A stretch of DNA of 64,000 bases from positions 434,001 through 498,000 of the forward strand of contig NW_027490161.1 of assembly GCF_050948175.1 (NCBI RefSeq), in the 5' to 3' direction. This DNA comes from Xylocopa sonorina (lineage: Eukaryota; Arthropoda; Insecta; Hymenoptera; Apidae). The first letter of the stretch is position 1, and every line of letters starts with the position of its first letter. The position numbers and the translations under genes were made by a program. Shown piece by piece: positions 14,301 to 24,224 of this stretch. The notes under the pieces are model-generated. The model had not been told where the DNA came from. It did not search any database and saw nothing but the letters and a program-made list of their open reading frames with translations.

Positions 14301-16920
14301 TCTAATGCCACTTATATCGCGATATCGCATCTCATTTCTATGTTTCATGGTAAGATATAATATTCATTGCGAAGTGTCATGTGTACCTCGTACTCACTTC
14401 AAAAGAATGTAAATGCGACACATACTTGCTAGGAAATGGCGTTTGCAGATGTCTACGTATCGTAGTAATTGTGTTCTGATACCGCTTAAAACGCGATATC
14501 GCATCTCATTTCTGTGCTTCATGATAAGATATAATATCCATTGCGAAGTGTCGTGTATACCTCGTATTCACTTCAAATGAATGTAAATGCGGCTCTTCCT
14601 TGCTAGGAAATAGCATTTGCAGATGTCTACGTATCGTAGCAATAGTGTTCTAATGCTTCTTAAATCGCGATATCTCATCTGCTTTCTATGTTTCATGGTA
14701 AGATATAATATTCATCGCGAAGTGTCATGTGTATCTTGTGTAGACTTCAAAAGAATGTAAATGCGACACTTGCTTGCTAGGAATTAGCGTTTCCAGATGT
14801 ATACGTATCGTAGCATTAGAGTTCTAATGCATCTCAAAACGCGATATCGCTTCTCATTCCTTTGTTTCATGATAATATATAATATTCATTGTGGAGTGTT
14901 ATGTGTACCTCGTATTCACTTCAAAAGAATGTAAATGGGACACTTCCTTGCTAGGAAATAGCGTCTCCATATATCTATGTATCGTAGCAATAGAGTTATA
15001 ATGCTTCTTAAATCGTGATATCTGATCTCGTTTCTATGTTTCAAGATAAGATATAATATTCATTGCGAAGTGTCATGTATACATCGTATTCACTTCAAAG
15101 AACGTAAATGCGACACTTCCTTGCTAGAAAATAGCGTTTCCAGTTGTCTACGTGTCGTAGCAATAGTGTTCTAATACTGCTTAAAACTCGATATTGCATC
15201 TCACATCTATGTTTCATGATAAGATATAATATCCATTGCGAAGTGTCATGTATACCCCGTATTCACTTCAAAAGAATGTAAATGCGACACTTCCTTGCTA
15301 GGAAATAGCGTATCCAGACATCTACGTATCGTAGGAATAGAGCACTAATGCTTCTTAAAACGCGATGTCGCATCTCATTTCTACGTTTCATGATAAGATA
15401 TAATATCCATTGCGAAGTGTCACTTATACCGCGTATTCACTTCAAATGGATGTAAATGCGACACTTCCTTGCTAGGAAATAGCGTTTGCACATGTCTTCG
15501 TATCCAAGCAATAGAGTTCTAATGCTGCTTAAATCGCGATATCGCATTTCGTTTCTATGTTTCAAGATAAGATATAATATTCATTGCGAAGTGTCATGTA
15601 TACATTGTATTCACTTCAAAAGAATGTAAATGCAACACTTCCATGCTAGGTAATAGCGTTTGCAGATGTCTACGTATCGTAGGAATAATGTTCTAATACT
15701 GCCTAAACCGCGACATCGCTTTTCACTACTATGTTTCAAGATAGGATATAATATCCATTGCGAAGTGTCATGTATACCCAGCATTCTTTTCAAAAGAATG
15801 TAAATGCGACACTCCCTTGCTAGGAAATAGCGTCACCAGATATCTACGAATCGAAACAATATAGTTGCAATGCTTCTTAAAACGAGATGTCGCGTATCAT
15901 TTCTATGTTTCGTGATAAGATATAATGTTCATGGCGAAATGTCGCGTATACCTCGTATTCACTTCAAAAGAAAGTAAATGCGACACTTCCATGCTAGGAA
16001 ATAGCGTTTGCAGATGTCTACGTATCTTAGCAATAGTGTTCTAATACCGCTTAAAACGCGATATCGCTTCTTACTTCTATGTTTCATGATAAGATATAAT
16101 ATCCATTGCGAAGTGTCATGTATACCCGGTATTCACTTCAATAGAATGTAAATGCGACACTTGCTTGCTAGGAAATAGCGTCTCCAGATATCTTCGTATC
16201 GTAGCAACAGAGTACTAGTGCTTCTTAAAACGCGATATCGCATCTCCTTTCTATGTTTCATGATAAGATATAATATTCATTGCGAAGTGTCATGTATACA
16301 GCGTATACACTTCAAATGAATGTAAACGCAACACTTCCTTGCTAGGAAATAGCGTTTGCAGATGCCTACGTATCGTAGCAATAGAGGTCTAATGCTTCTT
16401 AAATCGCGATATCGCATCTCATTTCTATGTTTCGTGATAAGATATAATAATCATTGCGAAGAGTCATGTATACCTCGTATTCACTTCAAATGAATGTAAA
16501 CGCGACACTTCCGTGCTAGGAAATAGCGTTTGCACATGTTTACGTATCGAAGCAATAGAGTTCTAATGCTTTTTAAAACGTGATATCGCATCTTACTTCT
16601 ATGTTTCATGATAAGATATAATATTCATTGCGAAGATTCATGTATACCTCGTACTCATTTCAAAAGAATGTAAATGCGACACTTCCTTGCTAGGAAATAG
16701 CGTTTGCAAATGTCTACGTATCGTAGGAATACAATTCCAATGCTTCTCAAAACGCGATATCGCATCTCATTTCTATGTTGCATGATAAGATATAATATTC
16801 ATTGTGAAGTGTTATGTATACCTCGACTACACTCCAAAAGGATGTAAATGCCACACTTCCTTGCTAGGAAACAGCGTTTCCAGTTGTTTACTTATCGGAG
16901 CAATGGAGTTCTATTGCTTC
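11345..16920 (-). repeat. Inner, older-type domain of array L
   Basis: About 32 monomers of a more diverged type. Read on the plus strand they typically have CATGATAAGATATAATATTC, then ATTGCGAAGTGTCATGTATA, then CCTCGTATTCACTTCAAAAG, unlike the GATTTGCGAAG, CCTCGTCTACAC and CAAATGAATG of the outer domain. Neighbouring monomers differ at many sites and show small indels, consistent with a part of the array that is no longer homogenised. Confidence 0.85.
12210..14637 (-). repeat. Recent tandem duplication of a 1,214-bp seven-monomer block
   Basis: Positions about 12,210-13,423 are repeated at about 13,424-14,637. The copies match in their private variants: TTTCAGGATAAG at 12,264 and 13,478, ACGTACCGAAACAATAGGG, the shortened GTGCCATAGCTCG, TTTAGTGATAAGAAATAG and GCATCTCTGTCC. 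I see no difference between copies in the stretches compared. The unit is four bases short of 7 x 174 because it includes a shortened monomer. Confidence 0.92.
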
Positions 16921-17580
16921 ATTCAACACGATGTCGCAAGTCATTTCAATGATTCATGGTAAATTGCATTGTTCTATGCAATATGTTACATTTGTCTGCA
17001 TCTAGACCTTAGAAGGATGTGAATCCTATACTTACTTGCAACAGAATGTCTTTTCCAGATCTCTACGTGTCCAAGCAAGACATTTATAATACTTCATGCA
17101 ACGCAATGTGGCATCTCATTTCAACGTTTCAAAGCAAGGAATCTGTAATCATATATCCATAACATTATGCTTAACTATTAGAGGTCTTCAATGGAATGTG
17201 AACTATATAATTCCATGCAACGGCATGGCGCTCCGTAGTGTCTGTCTGTTAAAGCAATCGAGCTAGAATTCTCAATGCAATGCGCTGGCGCATCCCATTT
17301 CATCGTTTTGAAGTAAGAATGCTGTAATCTCTTATGCATAGCTCTGTGCTTATCTGCTTTGAAACTTCATAAGAATGTAAATTCTACAGTTCCATGCAAC
17401 AGGATTGCCCTTCGTAGTGTCTACATGTCGAGACAATAGAGTACTAATGCATTATACAATGTCATGACTCATCTCATTTCAACGTTTCGAATTAAGTAAG
17501 CTGTAATCTTCTATGAAATGCATTATAATTATCTGCTTCTACTCTACAATAGAATGTGAATTCTATAGATCCAAGCAACA
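16921..17580 (-). repeat. Decayed edge monomers of array L
   Basis: Three to four monomers barely recognisable by ordered landmarks: ACGATGTCGCAAGTCATTTC, GTTTCAAAGCAAGG and CATTTCATCGTTTTGAAGTA, with roughly monomer-length spacing. They share an edge-specific motif, TTATCTGCTT near 17,350 and 17,530, whose reverse complement appears in the first monomer of array R (24,235-24,310). Divergence rises steadily toward the spacer, as at the borders of other centromeric satellites. Confidence 0.75.
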
Positions 17581-17615
17581 GGAGGGCAGGCCCTCCACCA
17601 TCCTACTGCCTGCCC
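17581..17615. other. GC-rich hairpin at the array L/spacer junction
   Basis: The monomer stops at CCAAGCAACAGGA, and the next bases form overlapping inverted repeats. GGAGGG (17,581-17,586) pairs with CCCTCC (17,591-17,596) across CAGG. Alternatively GGGCAGG (17,584-17,590) pairs with CCTGCCC (17,609-17,615). This GC-rich patch is abrupt in AT-rich DNA and marks the breakpoint. Its origin is not recognised. Confidence 0.6.
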
Positions 17616-18464
17616 TGATGCGGGCAAAGGATTCCCAGGGCCACTCAAACCGCGACCAACATCTATCTTATACTCTAACCGATTCATCGTTATGCGTTTT
17701 CCATTAAGCTTGCCGGGATCAGTGATATTGATTCGCTCAATCTAAATTATTATTTTCTTTTTAAGTTTCTCGATTTTTTTAGTTTCTCTCACGATATCGT
17801 CTATTTCGTTGTACCTTACCCTTACAGTATGGTATATAATCTGTTGTTTGATATTTCTAGGATTTCCTCCTAATAAATGCAATGCTTCCACATATTTTCT
17901 TTCTCTTTCTCTTTAGTTACATTGTTGTTATTTTATGCTTTTCACCCTCCACATTCCCTCTCTACACCATCTCGGTACAGGCTTTATACGATTACTGCAG
18001 GATGACGCCCCGGTCTCGTTACACCGAGATCAAATGTTCTCTCTTGCATCCATTGATTTATATATGTTATATATTGGAGAATATTTCCTCTTATCCTTTG
18101 TATTTTTCGAATGAAATTACATTGACAGAAGTACGAGCTAGTTCTGCACGCCTATTTGAAACAACATTAAATCACCTTGTTAAACAATAATATATTAAAT
18201 GTGATTTGGACTTTTAAATTTGAATTTATAAACATCTAACAGGTAAATATGTTTTTCTTACTATTCATATCATTATACATTCAGTGATTTATTGTGTGCT
18301 GTGATTTGATATATTAACTGCTTGATTATATTTTGCAATGAACTTTGCGTACCAAACATTGTTTTTACTCCTGATGGGCGTGGATAGTTCTTCGTTTTAT
18401 ATTCTTATATCGCATTCATTATAAAAGTATATGATATCCTTCTTATGCAGTCATGTATAATTAT
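17616..18464. other. Spacer segment, no gene recognised
   Basis: Non-satellite, AT-rich sequence after a short GC-rich start. It has pyrimidine-rich runs on the plus strand near 17,750-17,800 and 17,895-17,920. Open stretches at 17,513-17,707 and 17,882-18,190 begin inside satellite or run through low-complexity sequence, have no recognisable domain, and are treated as chance. No RNA gene was seen. Confidence 0.5.
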
Positions 18465-19008
18465 GTACTGTGACGGTTTTTCCCGTTTCAATCCTCAAGA
18501 AAAGGGTATATAGAACCAATAATAACGGGGTATCAGATGTTTAATCCGGGGTTATATCGGGGTACAGAATATCCGCGTGATTCGGCAACGCGAAGTACAG
18601 AAAAATAAATTTCCTATCCAGCGAGTATTTCGAAGCTGCGAGGCTGGGACTTTTTGGGCGCCAGCTACTCAAAAAGTAGCAAAAACTAGTAAACCACGCA
18701 ACCCGGAGAAACCCGGTTCAAGATAACCCTCGAAATTTCGAAATACTCTTTCGCTCGATTGCTTCTAGCCGAGTGCGCAAATTAGGGTCGCGGGATACTG
18801 AACTCACGGCTTCTTTCTAGATTGCCTCGACGCGGTATTACAAAAGGGTATACGACACGTCGCGAATGACCGTGGATCACCACCCGTTATACAATACAAA
18901 TTACAATACGCGATATCACAATTGCGGCAGGGAACAAATGGGACTCTTTAGCGTATAAGGACTCACGTTCTCGTTTCCAACAAGTATGGATCTCGTTCAG
19001 TCCGTCTA

Positions 19009-19040
19009 CCTCTCTCTCCCTCTCCCTCTCTCTCTCCTCC
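19009..19040 (+). repeat. CT-rich microsatellite inside the solo LTR
   Basis: An imperfect (CT)n/(CCCT)n tract in the U3-like part of the LTR, about 95 bases before the TATATA. The related LTR at 23,479 lacks this stretch: its sequence passes from CTCACGTTCTC almost directly to GCTGGTGGTCCTCGG. Confidence 0.8.
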
Positions 19041-19135
19041 GAATCGCTCCGTCTAATCGCTTGCTCGGTTGCTCGCTAAGTAGTCGCTAAGTCGTTGAGA
19101 AGAATAAGAGGCTGTCTTCGTGCTGACTAGCTCAT

Positions 19136-19141
19136 TATATA
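19136..19141 (+). promoter_or_regulatory. Possible TATA element of the LTR
   Basis: TATATA within CATTATATAGG sits 668 bases into the LTR, just before the part most conserved with the second LTR. It is a reasonable site for the element's own promoter, but position and composition are the only evidence. Confidence 0.3.
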
Positions 19142-19873
19142 GGTTTGCTGGGGGTCTTCGGATCCCCTTAGATCCTCCTTAGGGCTCCTTGGTGGGGTAG
19201 GTCCATACGCTTCGGTATTGTTCGGGGCATCGATCGGTGGATTTCGGCGATCTTGCCTGATCGCCCCCTCTGGTGTGTCTAGAGGGGGTCCTCTGGATTA
19301 TTTGAACTGCGGCGCGTGTCGCGCGCCGCGCTTTCCACGGCTCATCTGCAATTCCGCTGCGCATCTTGAGCTTTCCTCTCCATGGGCTCAGGGGAGGGGT
19401 GGAGGTCCTTCTCACACCCGAGAACCATCCCGTTCGTCTCCATGGACTATAGCAGCGGTCTTATCGTTACAGGGCTTTGGATCGTATCCTTCGGGCTTCA
19501 GGGTCTCTTCTTGCTCACTTCCCGTCTCCTCCACAGTCGAGCCCGTCACGCTACCTCGACGCACAGCTCTTCCGCGAACCTGCGGTCTTCTTCCATCAGC
19601 TCGCCAATCTAATCCTTAGAACGGTGAGAGAGAAAAGAACGGGGGGGGGGGGGGAGGTTCTACCATCGTGTATTCCACGCTCCTCGCAAATACAGCTATC
19701 GCGATGGTCCGTGTCGCGCTTCTCGCATGGGTGGTGATCTGCGAGCTAGTCTAACCGAAGCAGGAAGGGGGGTCGTGAGCGAGCCTTGTGACGTCACCAC
19801 GTCACAGTACACACCAATTCGCAATTAAGTAGCTATGTGTTCAAATTCAATTCCGAATAATGCACTAAAAAGC

Positions 19874-20800
19874 ATCCCAGATAACAAACGGCAAGATGGT
19901 AGCGACACCATGCCGGCACTATATTGCCACTTCCGAGGAGTGTCAGCTGATTCGTAGTCATCTGTGACCGGATTCGTTAACTAAAATGCCAGAACGTGTT
20001 ACCAGCACGTTCTAGACAAGCGAATCGCGCAGTACCAGCACCACGGTGACACGCGTATCATCGCTCCGTTAGATGTCAGTAGATGTTCAGCATATGAGTA
20101 TTGATAGACATTTTGATGGTCGTTTTCCTATATTTATAGTTATTGAGCGAGTCGGATATATTTTTTTCAATCCATCATAGACTAAAAATATTATTTATAT
20201 AAAAAATATTACTTATAAAATAAAAATTCATGCTGTTGCGTCCCTAACATCGCCTTGTGTAATTTTTGAAACAACATGCTGTCATCGTATTTAATGTAAC
20301 CCTCAATTGCATGAATTTGTAACAATAAATTGAAGAAAATATATATAAAATAAGTGTATATATTTTTATGACAAAGTAATTATCGACTTTATGGAAAAAT
20401 CGCCCTATGGAGCTAGTTTATAGAAAATAATAAAATCGAGTTCTTATATCTTTGTTTTGTGCCCGTGTATCTAATTTGGAATCAAAATAAATAAATTGCG
20501 CAGTTTAGTCATTTTTCATATTTGCTTATAATTTTTATGGAAACAGCTTCCCCATTAGTAAATGTCAGCCTACGCCACAACCACGCGTGTAGCTATGGTG
20601 AGCTGATAGTGTCATTGTCACGGCCGTGTAGCCCGTGTGCTATATCTCGGTGCTTTAATAGTGCCGTTATACGAATGCCGCCTCAGTACTAACAGTATAC
20701 CATTTCGAAAGCTGAGTAGGAGCACTTTGTTAGCACAGTTCTGTCACGGAATTCGTTCCATCCGTTGTCATTGGCGTGCCAATCGCTGGTTGTTTGGGAT
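19874..20800. mobile_element. Possible non-autonomous TIR element
   Basis: The left end starts ATCCCAGATAACAAAC and the right end finishes TTGTTTGGGAT; reverse-complemented, the right end reads ATCCCAAACAAC. The outer 150-200 bases on both sides are GC-richer and show weak inverted similarity, for example GTGACACGCGTATCATC against GTGACAATGACACTATC. The core (about 20,100-20,550) is AT-rich and has no open frame. This resembles a decayed MITE-like element of about 927 bp. No clear target duplication is seen beyond AT, so the borders and class are tentative. Confidence 0.35.
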
Positions 20801-21247
20801 ATTGTAGTGCATGAGGCAGAATTGTTCCTTATCATCGCCAAGGAGATGGATTTTCACTCCCCCCTTTTTGAATTTTTTAAATTATTGTTTGGAATTTTTG
20901 CCGTTTCTGTATCTCTATGACCGCATTGTGGATTCAACTTATGTACGATCTTTTTGGTCTTCATCTTTTCTTACATGTAATATTATATATGTGATGCACG
21001 TTTGTTATGTAATGCTCCGATTTGTAAGCCTCAGATACTTTTCTTCTTTGGTAAAGCCACTTATTCGATTAATATATATTTATTAGACATAGATATAAAC
21101 AATTAGAAAAATGTTATTAAAACGCTATTAAATATGTTGTTTCAATTATATATTCAAGGTCTGAAGATGTAGATGCAATTAATGTCCGATATTTTACGTG
21201 ATCGAATCGACGTATCGAGTGAGGCTATGAAATATAAAAATCTTTTA
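20801..21247. other. AT-rich spacer, nothing recognised
   Basis: No repeat or RNA gene recognised. An open stretch of 91 codons at 20,811-21,086 (plus) is rich in F, Y and L from TTT/TAT codons, has no domain and is probably chance. On the minus strand this is where the 3' end of the gene fragment at 21,248 would lie; no AATAAA is visible there. Confidence 0.4.
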
Positions 21248-21894
21248 CTATTCTTCGACCCCTTTACATGTTAAATGAATGATTAGTTCTGCAAGACAAG
21301 AAGCCTGAATTAGTGAGATATCTAGGAACATAAGTAATTTGTAAGTAACACATCTTTTCTCTTCGAAATATTTGCCTTTGCATAGAATAGAACGTATAGA
21401 TATAATTGCCTGTTTTTTACCCATTTCTATTATAGCCTTTTCTATTATAGCCTTTGAGCAGAAGTAATATTGATTATACTTGATTTTTGCAATAGTTCTT
21501 TGATTAACAGATTTTATTAACCTAGAATCATCATTTGACGGATGTATCAATCTACTTTGTAGCTCCATCAGTTTCTTTTTCTGCTCGCTACTTTCCATTT
21601 TCAGTTCCGTATACTTATCCTTTATCATCATCATATATGTTGCGTAAAATTACAATAACTTTTTGTCCTCAAATTTTGCGGATATTTCAATTAAATTTCC
21701 TTTGATTAAATAAACGGAAATTAAAAAACAGTGGCACGTACCATTTCTTGGAAACGTTGTATCGTAATTTGCAACTGACTGTTTTGAAAGGCACGCACTT
21801 TACTTAACGTTTGCAATGATTCGGTTAGCGAAGTAAAGAAATACTCTACTTTCGAAATTGTTGGCTCTTGTAATTCTAAGGCAAATATATTCAT
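21248..21894 (-). CDS. Two-exon fragment resembling RNF212/Zip3-type meiotic ligases
   Basis: Exon 1 (21,894-21,742, 51 codons) follows an AG acceptor (GTCGACAG) and ends at a GTACGT donor. A 122-bp intron ends in ATAAAG at 21,620, and exon 2 opens at 21,619 in the same phase, so the joined frame stays open. It reads to a TAG at 21,248, although a further splice donor inside this exon is possible. Exon 1 ends with the pattern FF..L...L..L..V..FQ..Q....I.RF (FFTSLTESLQTLSKVRAFQN is residues 19-38). Exon 2 begins DKYTELKMESSEQKKKLMEL, a charged coiled coil. This order matches, as I recall it, the region after the RING in RNF212, RNF212B, Vilya and yeast Zip3, which act at meiotic crossover sites as SUMO/ubiquitin ligases. 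No RING exon is found within the spacer, so this is a partial gene, a pseudogene, or a gene cut by rearrangement. Confidence 0.4.
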
Positions 21895-22029
21895 CTGTCG
21901 ACATCGTGAACATTGTTTTTTGGCAAAATTTCAGAAAAACAAATATATTATAAGTAAAATAATAAACATCATAATATTAAATTTAACTCTGTTCATCGTT
22001 GCCTTGTTGGACACATCCATAACAATATA

Positions 22030-22440
22030 CAGGGTGGGGCAGTAATAATTAGCATCTCAGATATCCACGAAACTATAAGTTTCATAGAAGTTTTTGCCAA
22101 TATAAAATTGCATAGTACAAAGGGCCCATCCGTTGATGAAAATAGTTTTTTTGTAAGTGGAGTTATGTTGGACATATGAAGGTTACCTTCATTTTTTGAA
22201 ATGAATTGGTATGTCCATTCTTCCGTAATACGATAGAGCATTTTAAAGCAAGTTTAACGATCTGTAACATGAAGGCATTGAAGGTTACAAAAAGTAAAGA
22301 AAGGCGATAATACTCACGGTTTTGATAGTAATTGAAACATACGTATTGTAAACAGTGGTGGAAGGCGTAATACTTACCGTTTACTTCACTGTGAATAAAC
22401 ACTTTTCGAAGGGCATTTCAACAGCTTGCAGCATAAGTTA
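22030..22440 (-). mobile_element. Possible transposon remnant
   Basis: The segment opens CAGGGTGGGGCAG, similar in style to the termini of many insect DNA transposons and non-LTR tails. The minus strand contains two overlapping, frame-broken open stretches (21,993-22,241 and 22,163-22,402). Short direct similarity is visible between GTAAGTATTACGCC and GTGAGTATTATCGCC (minus strand). No domain is recognised and the opposite end was not found. Confidence 0.25.
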
Positions 22441-23284
22441 AACATGATAAGATTAGTATTGAAAAATCGGTTCGAATACGTTTGGTTAGGCTGTTCTTTG
22501 TGTCGTTCATTTTATAAGTACTGAGCTGCGGATTCCTGAGGACAGCTCACAAAATTGTTGAACTATGGAAGATTATCATTGTGAATTTGAATCAAAAGGT
22601 AATTAAATTCCATTAGATTGTAAACAGATCTCAATGTTTCATTTTAGATATTAAGATTAAATACTCTTTACAAAACTACAAGAATGGATACATACCTTTC
22701 TGTTATTATTATTTCATAAAGAATTATAATTGCAATTATATAGTTCATTACGATAAAAAATATTTCTCAGAAAATTCTAAATATTAAATTAAAGAATCAA
22801 GTAAAACATTTTTAATAATTACGAATATGAAAAATACTTGAACATTCCAATAGAAAGATGTCTAAACAGGAGTTTGAAAAGTCAAACATTCAATTTCAAT
22901 TCCAGAATTCATCTATAAGAGGTAAAATGTTTTGAAAGCTTTAATTACAGTCTCTAATGCAAGCAGTTGGGCAGTATTTCAATTTTTAAGAAAATTGATG
23001 AAAGTCAACCATTTTGAAGTGGTCAGAATCTTTGTCGCTTGAGCAATAAGTGAGTAACAAATAACTGCATAAATTCCAGGCTTAAAAACTTATGGATTAA
23101 ATCCTATGCAGACTCGTTTATGAGCGAGTTACTAAATAATAATCCACACTAAGTAATCATTTTAAAACTTAAACGATTACATCTCGCAAACTTTCAAAGA
23201 TATCAGAAGCGTGAAAAGTATGTGGTTTATCAAAAACTCTTCTAAAAGAACGGACGAAGCCAATAGAAATCTTTGTTGAAGTAA
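22441..23284. other. AT-rich spacer, nothing recognised
   Basis: About 840 bases with no convincing open frame, RNA gene or repeat. A tiny plus-strand start at 22,565 (MEDYHCEFESK followed by GGTAATT, a donor-like site) could be a first exon, but nothing downstream supports it. No cysteine/histidine cluster fitting the missing RING exon was seen on the minus strand. Confidence 0.4.
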
Positions 23285-23478
23285 GCAAGTTCTAAAGTTC
23301 TAAGCAACGCGATGACCCTTATCTGCCTATGTTTCATAGCAAGTAAGTTCTGAATTTCTATGAAATCCTATGGAATTTCTCACTACTAACGTTTCAAAGT
23401 AAGTTCTCAAATTCTCAGTTCTACGTTTAAAACTATGTGTGTTCTATATATCTATGTAAAGTGATGGTTCCTATTAGT
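23285..23478 (-). repeat. Decayed satellite monomer in array L orientation
   Basis: Ordered landmarks match the decayed edge of array L: GTTCTAAGCAACGCGATGAC, then ATGTTTCATAGCAAGTAAG, then TTTCTATGAAATCC. The best comparison is 17,440-17,560, which has GTCATGACTCATC, AATTAAGTAAGCTGTAATC and TTCTATGAAATGC. The orientation is minus, opposite to the array that starts 750 bases further right. It looks like a remnant of the original array border, lying immediately before the second LTR. Confidence 0.55.
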
Positions 23479-24224
23479 TGTGACGGAAACCTATATATAG
23501 TAAGTCAGGGAAGCTCGAAGGGGTTAATTATCTAAATGCTTTAAAGTGTAAAACGTACTTTAATCTAAAGCGATCTATCGTTCCAAGGTATCCGCTCACG
23601 TACAACTTTTCTTGGGCGCCAGCTGCTCAGAAAGTAGCAAAGAGTAGACTACACGATCCCGGGAACCCTGGGGCGGAACAACCCTTGAAATTTCGAAATG
23701 CTCCTCCTCTCGACTACGCCTAGCCAAGTACACACACTCAGGTCGCGAGATACTGAAGTGACGGCATGTTTATTTATGGTCTCGACGTGGGTTTAACTAA
23801 CAAGGGCTACGGGAAACTACGAAACACGCCGCGAATTACCGGGTATCATAACTCGCTTCACGATATAAGATACAATATACAATATGCGACACAAGAAATG
23901 GGACGCTTTAGCGAATAAGCTCTCACGTTCTCTTCTTCAGGTTCCTTGAATTCGCTGGTGGTCCTCGGGTCTCCTGCATCCTCCTCGGGGCTCCTTGGTG
24001 GAGTGGGCTGTAGGCTTCGGTATTGTTCGGGTCCATCGATCAGTGGATTTCGGCGATTTCCTCTTCTCGCCCGCTTGGGCGTCCCTGAGGGGATCCTCCT
24101 GATCATTTAAATTGCATAGCGCCTCGCGCGCCGTGCTCCCATGGCCCGCCTGCAGGGCCGCTGGACTTTTGACTTCTCTTTAGGGGGTTAAGGATGGTTG
24201 AGGACCTTCTCACATCCCAGAGCG
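23479..24224 (+). mobile_element. Truncated LTR related to the solo LTR, fused to array R
   Basis: It begins TGTGACGG like the LTR at 18,469 and has the same orientation. The first 150-170 bases differ, but from TTGGGCGCCAGCTGCTCAGA onward the two match well: GAAATTTCGAAATGCTC, GGTCGCGAGATACTGAA, GGGACGCTTTAGCG, GGCTTCGGTATTGTTCGGG, GATCAGTGGATTTCGGCGAT. The match stops in CTTCTCACATCCCAGAGCG, corresponding to about 19,430 in the complete LTR, so the last 370 or so bases are missing. Satellite sequence in plus orientation begins directly after. A stretch including the CT tract and TATATA is also absent. It is a related but distinct subfamily copy, cut at the satellite junction. Confidence 0.8.

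Larger units (their letters stand above)
1..17580 (-). repeat. Array L: 174-bp satellite, inverted orientation
   Basis: About 101 head-to-tail copies of a 174-bp monomer, read on the minus strand relative to the matching array after 24,225. Every monomer shows the same landmarks on the plus strand: TTCCTTGCTAGGAAATAGCG, then GCAGATGTCTACGTATCG, then a GCGATATCGC palindrome, then TTTCATGGTAAGATATAAT. The array is already under way at base 1, so it extends leftward beyond the window. Small length changes have accumulated: related segments lie 3,652, 4,873 and 4,177 bp apart, each one or two bases off a multiple of 174. Minus-strand open frames of 60-274 codons occur because the monomer is exactly 58 codons; stops and frame shifts are scattered and there is no sign of a gene. 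Confidence 0.97.
18469..19806 (+). mobile_element. Solo LTR of a Gypsy-like retrotransposon, with target duplication
   Basis: A 1,338-bp element that starts TGTGACGG and ends CACGTCACA, so its ends form the inverted repeat TGTGAC/GTCACA. It is flanked by the direct repeat GTAC at 18,465-18,468 and 19,807-19,810, a 4-bp target duplication. No internal coding region or second LTR adjoins it, so it is a solo LTR left by LTR-LTR recombination. Inside are AATAAA at 18,604, a CT-rich microsatellite (19,009-19,040), a TATATA at 19,136-19,141 and a 14-base G run (19,641-19,654). Open frames at 19,179-19,737 lie within the GC-rich half and are not genes. The Gypsy assignment rests on LTR structure and duplication length only. 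Confidence 0.85.

Noticed and set aside
1..17580. CRISPR array
   Set aside because: The 174-bp units abut directly with no unique spacers, and the context is eukaryotic satellite DNA.
19179..19737. Overlapping open frames on both strands in the solo LTR
   Set aside because: They lie in GC-rich LTR sequence, overlap one another in several frames and contain no domain.
18469..24224. The two LTRs as the ends of one intact retrotransposon
   Set aside because: The first LTR has its own target duplication on both sides, the two differ in their 5' parts, and the DNA between them has no gag or pol coding.
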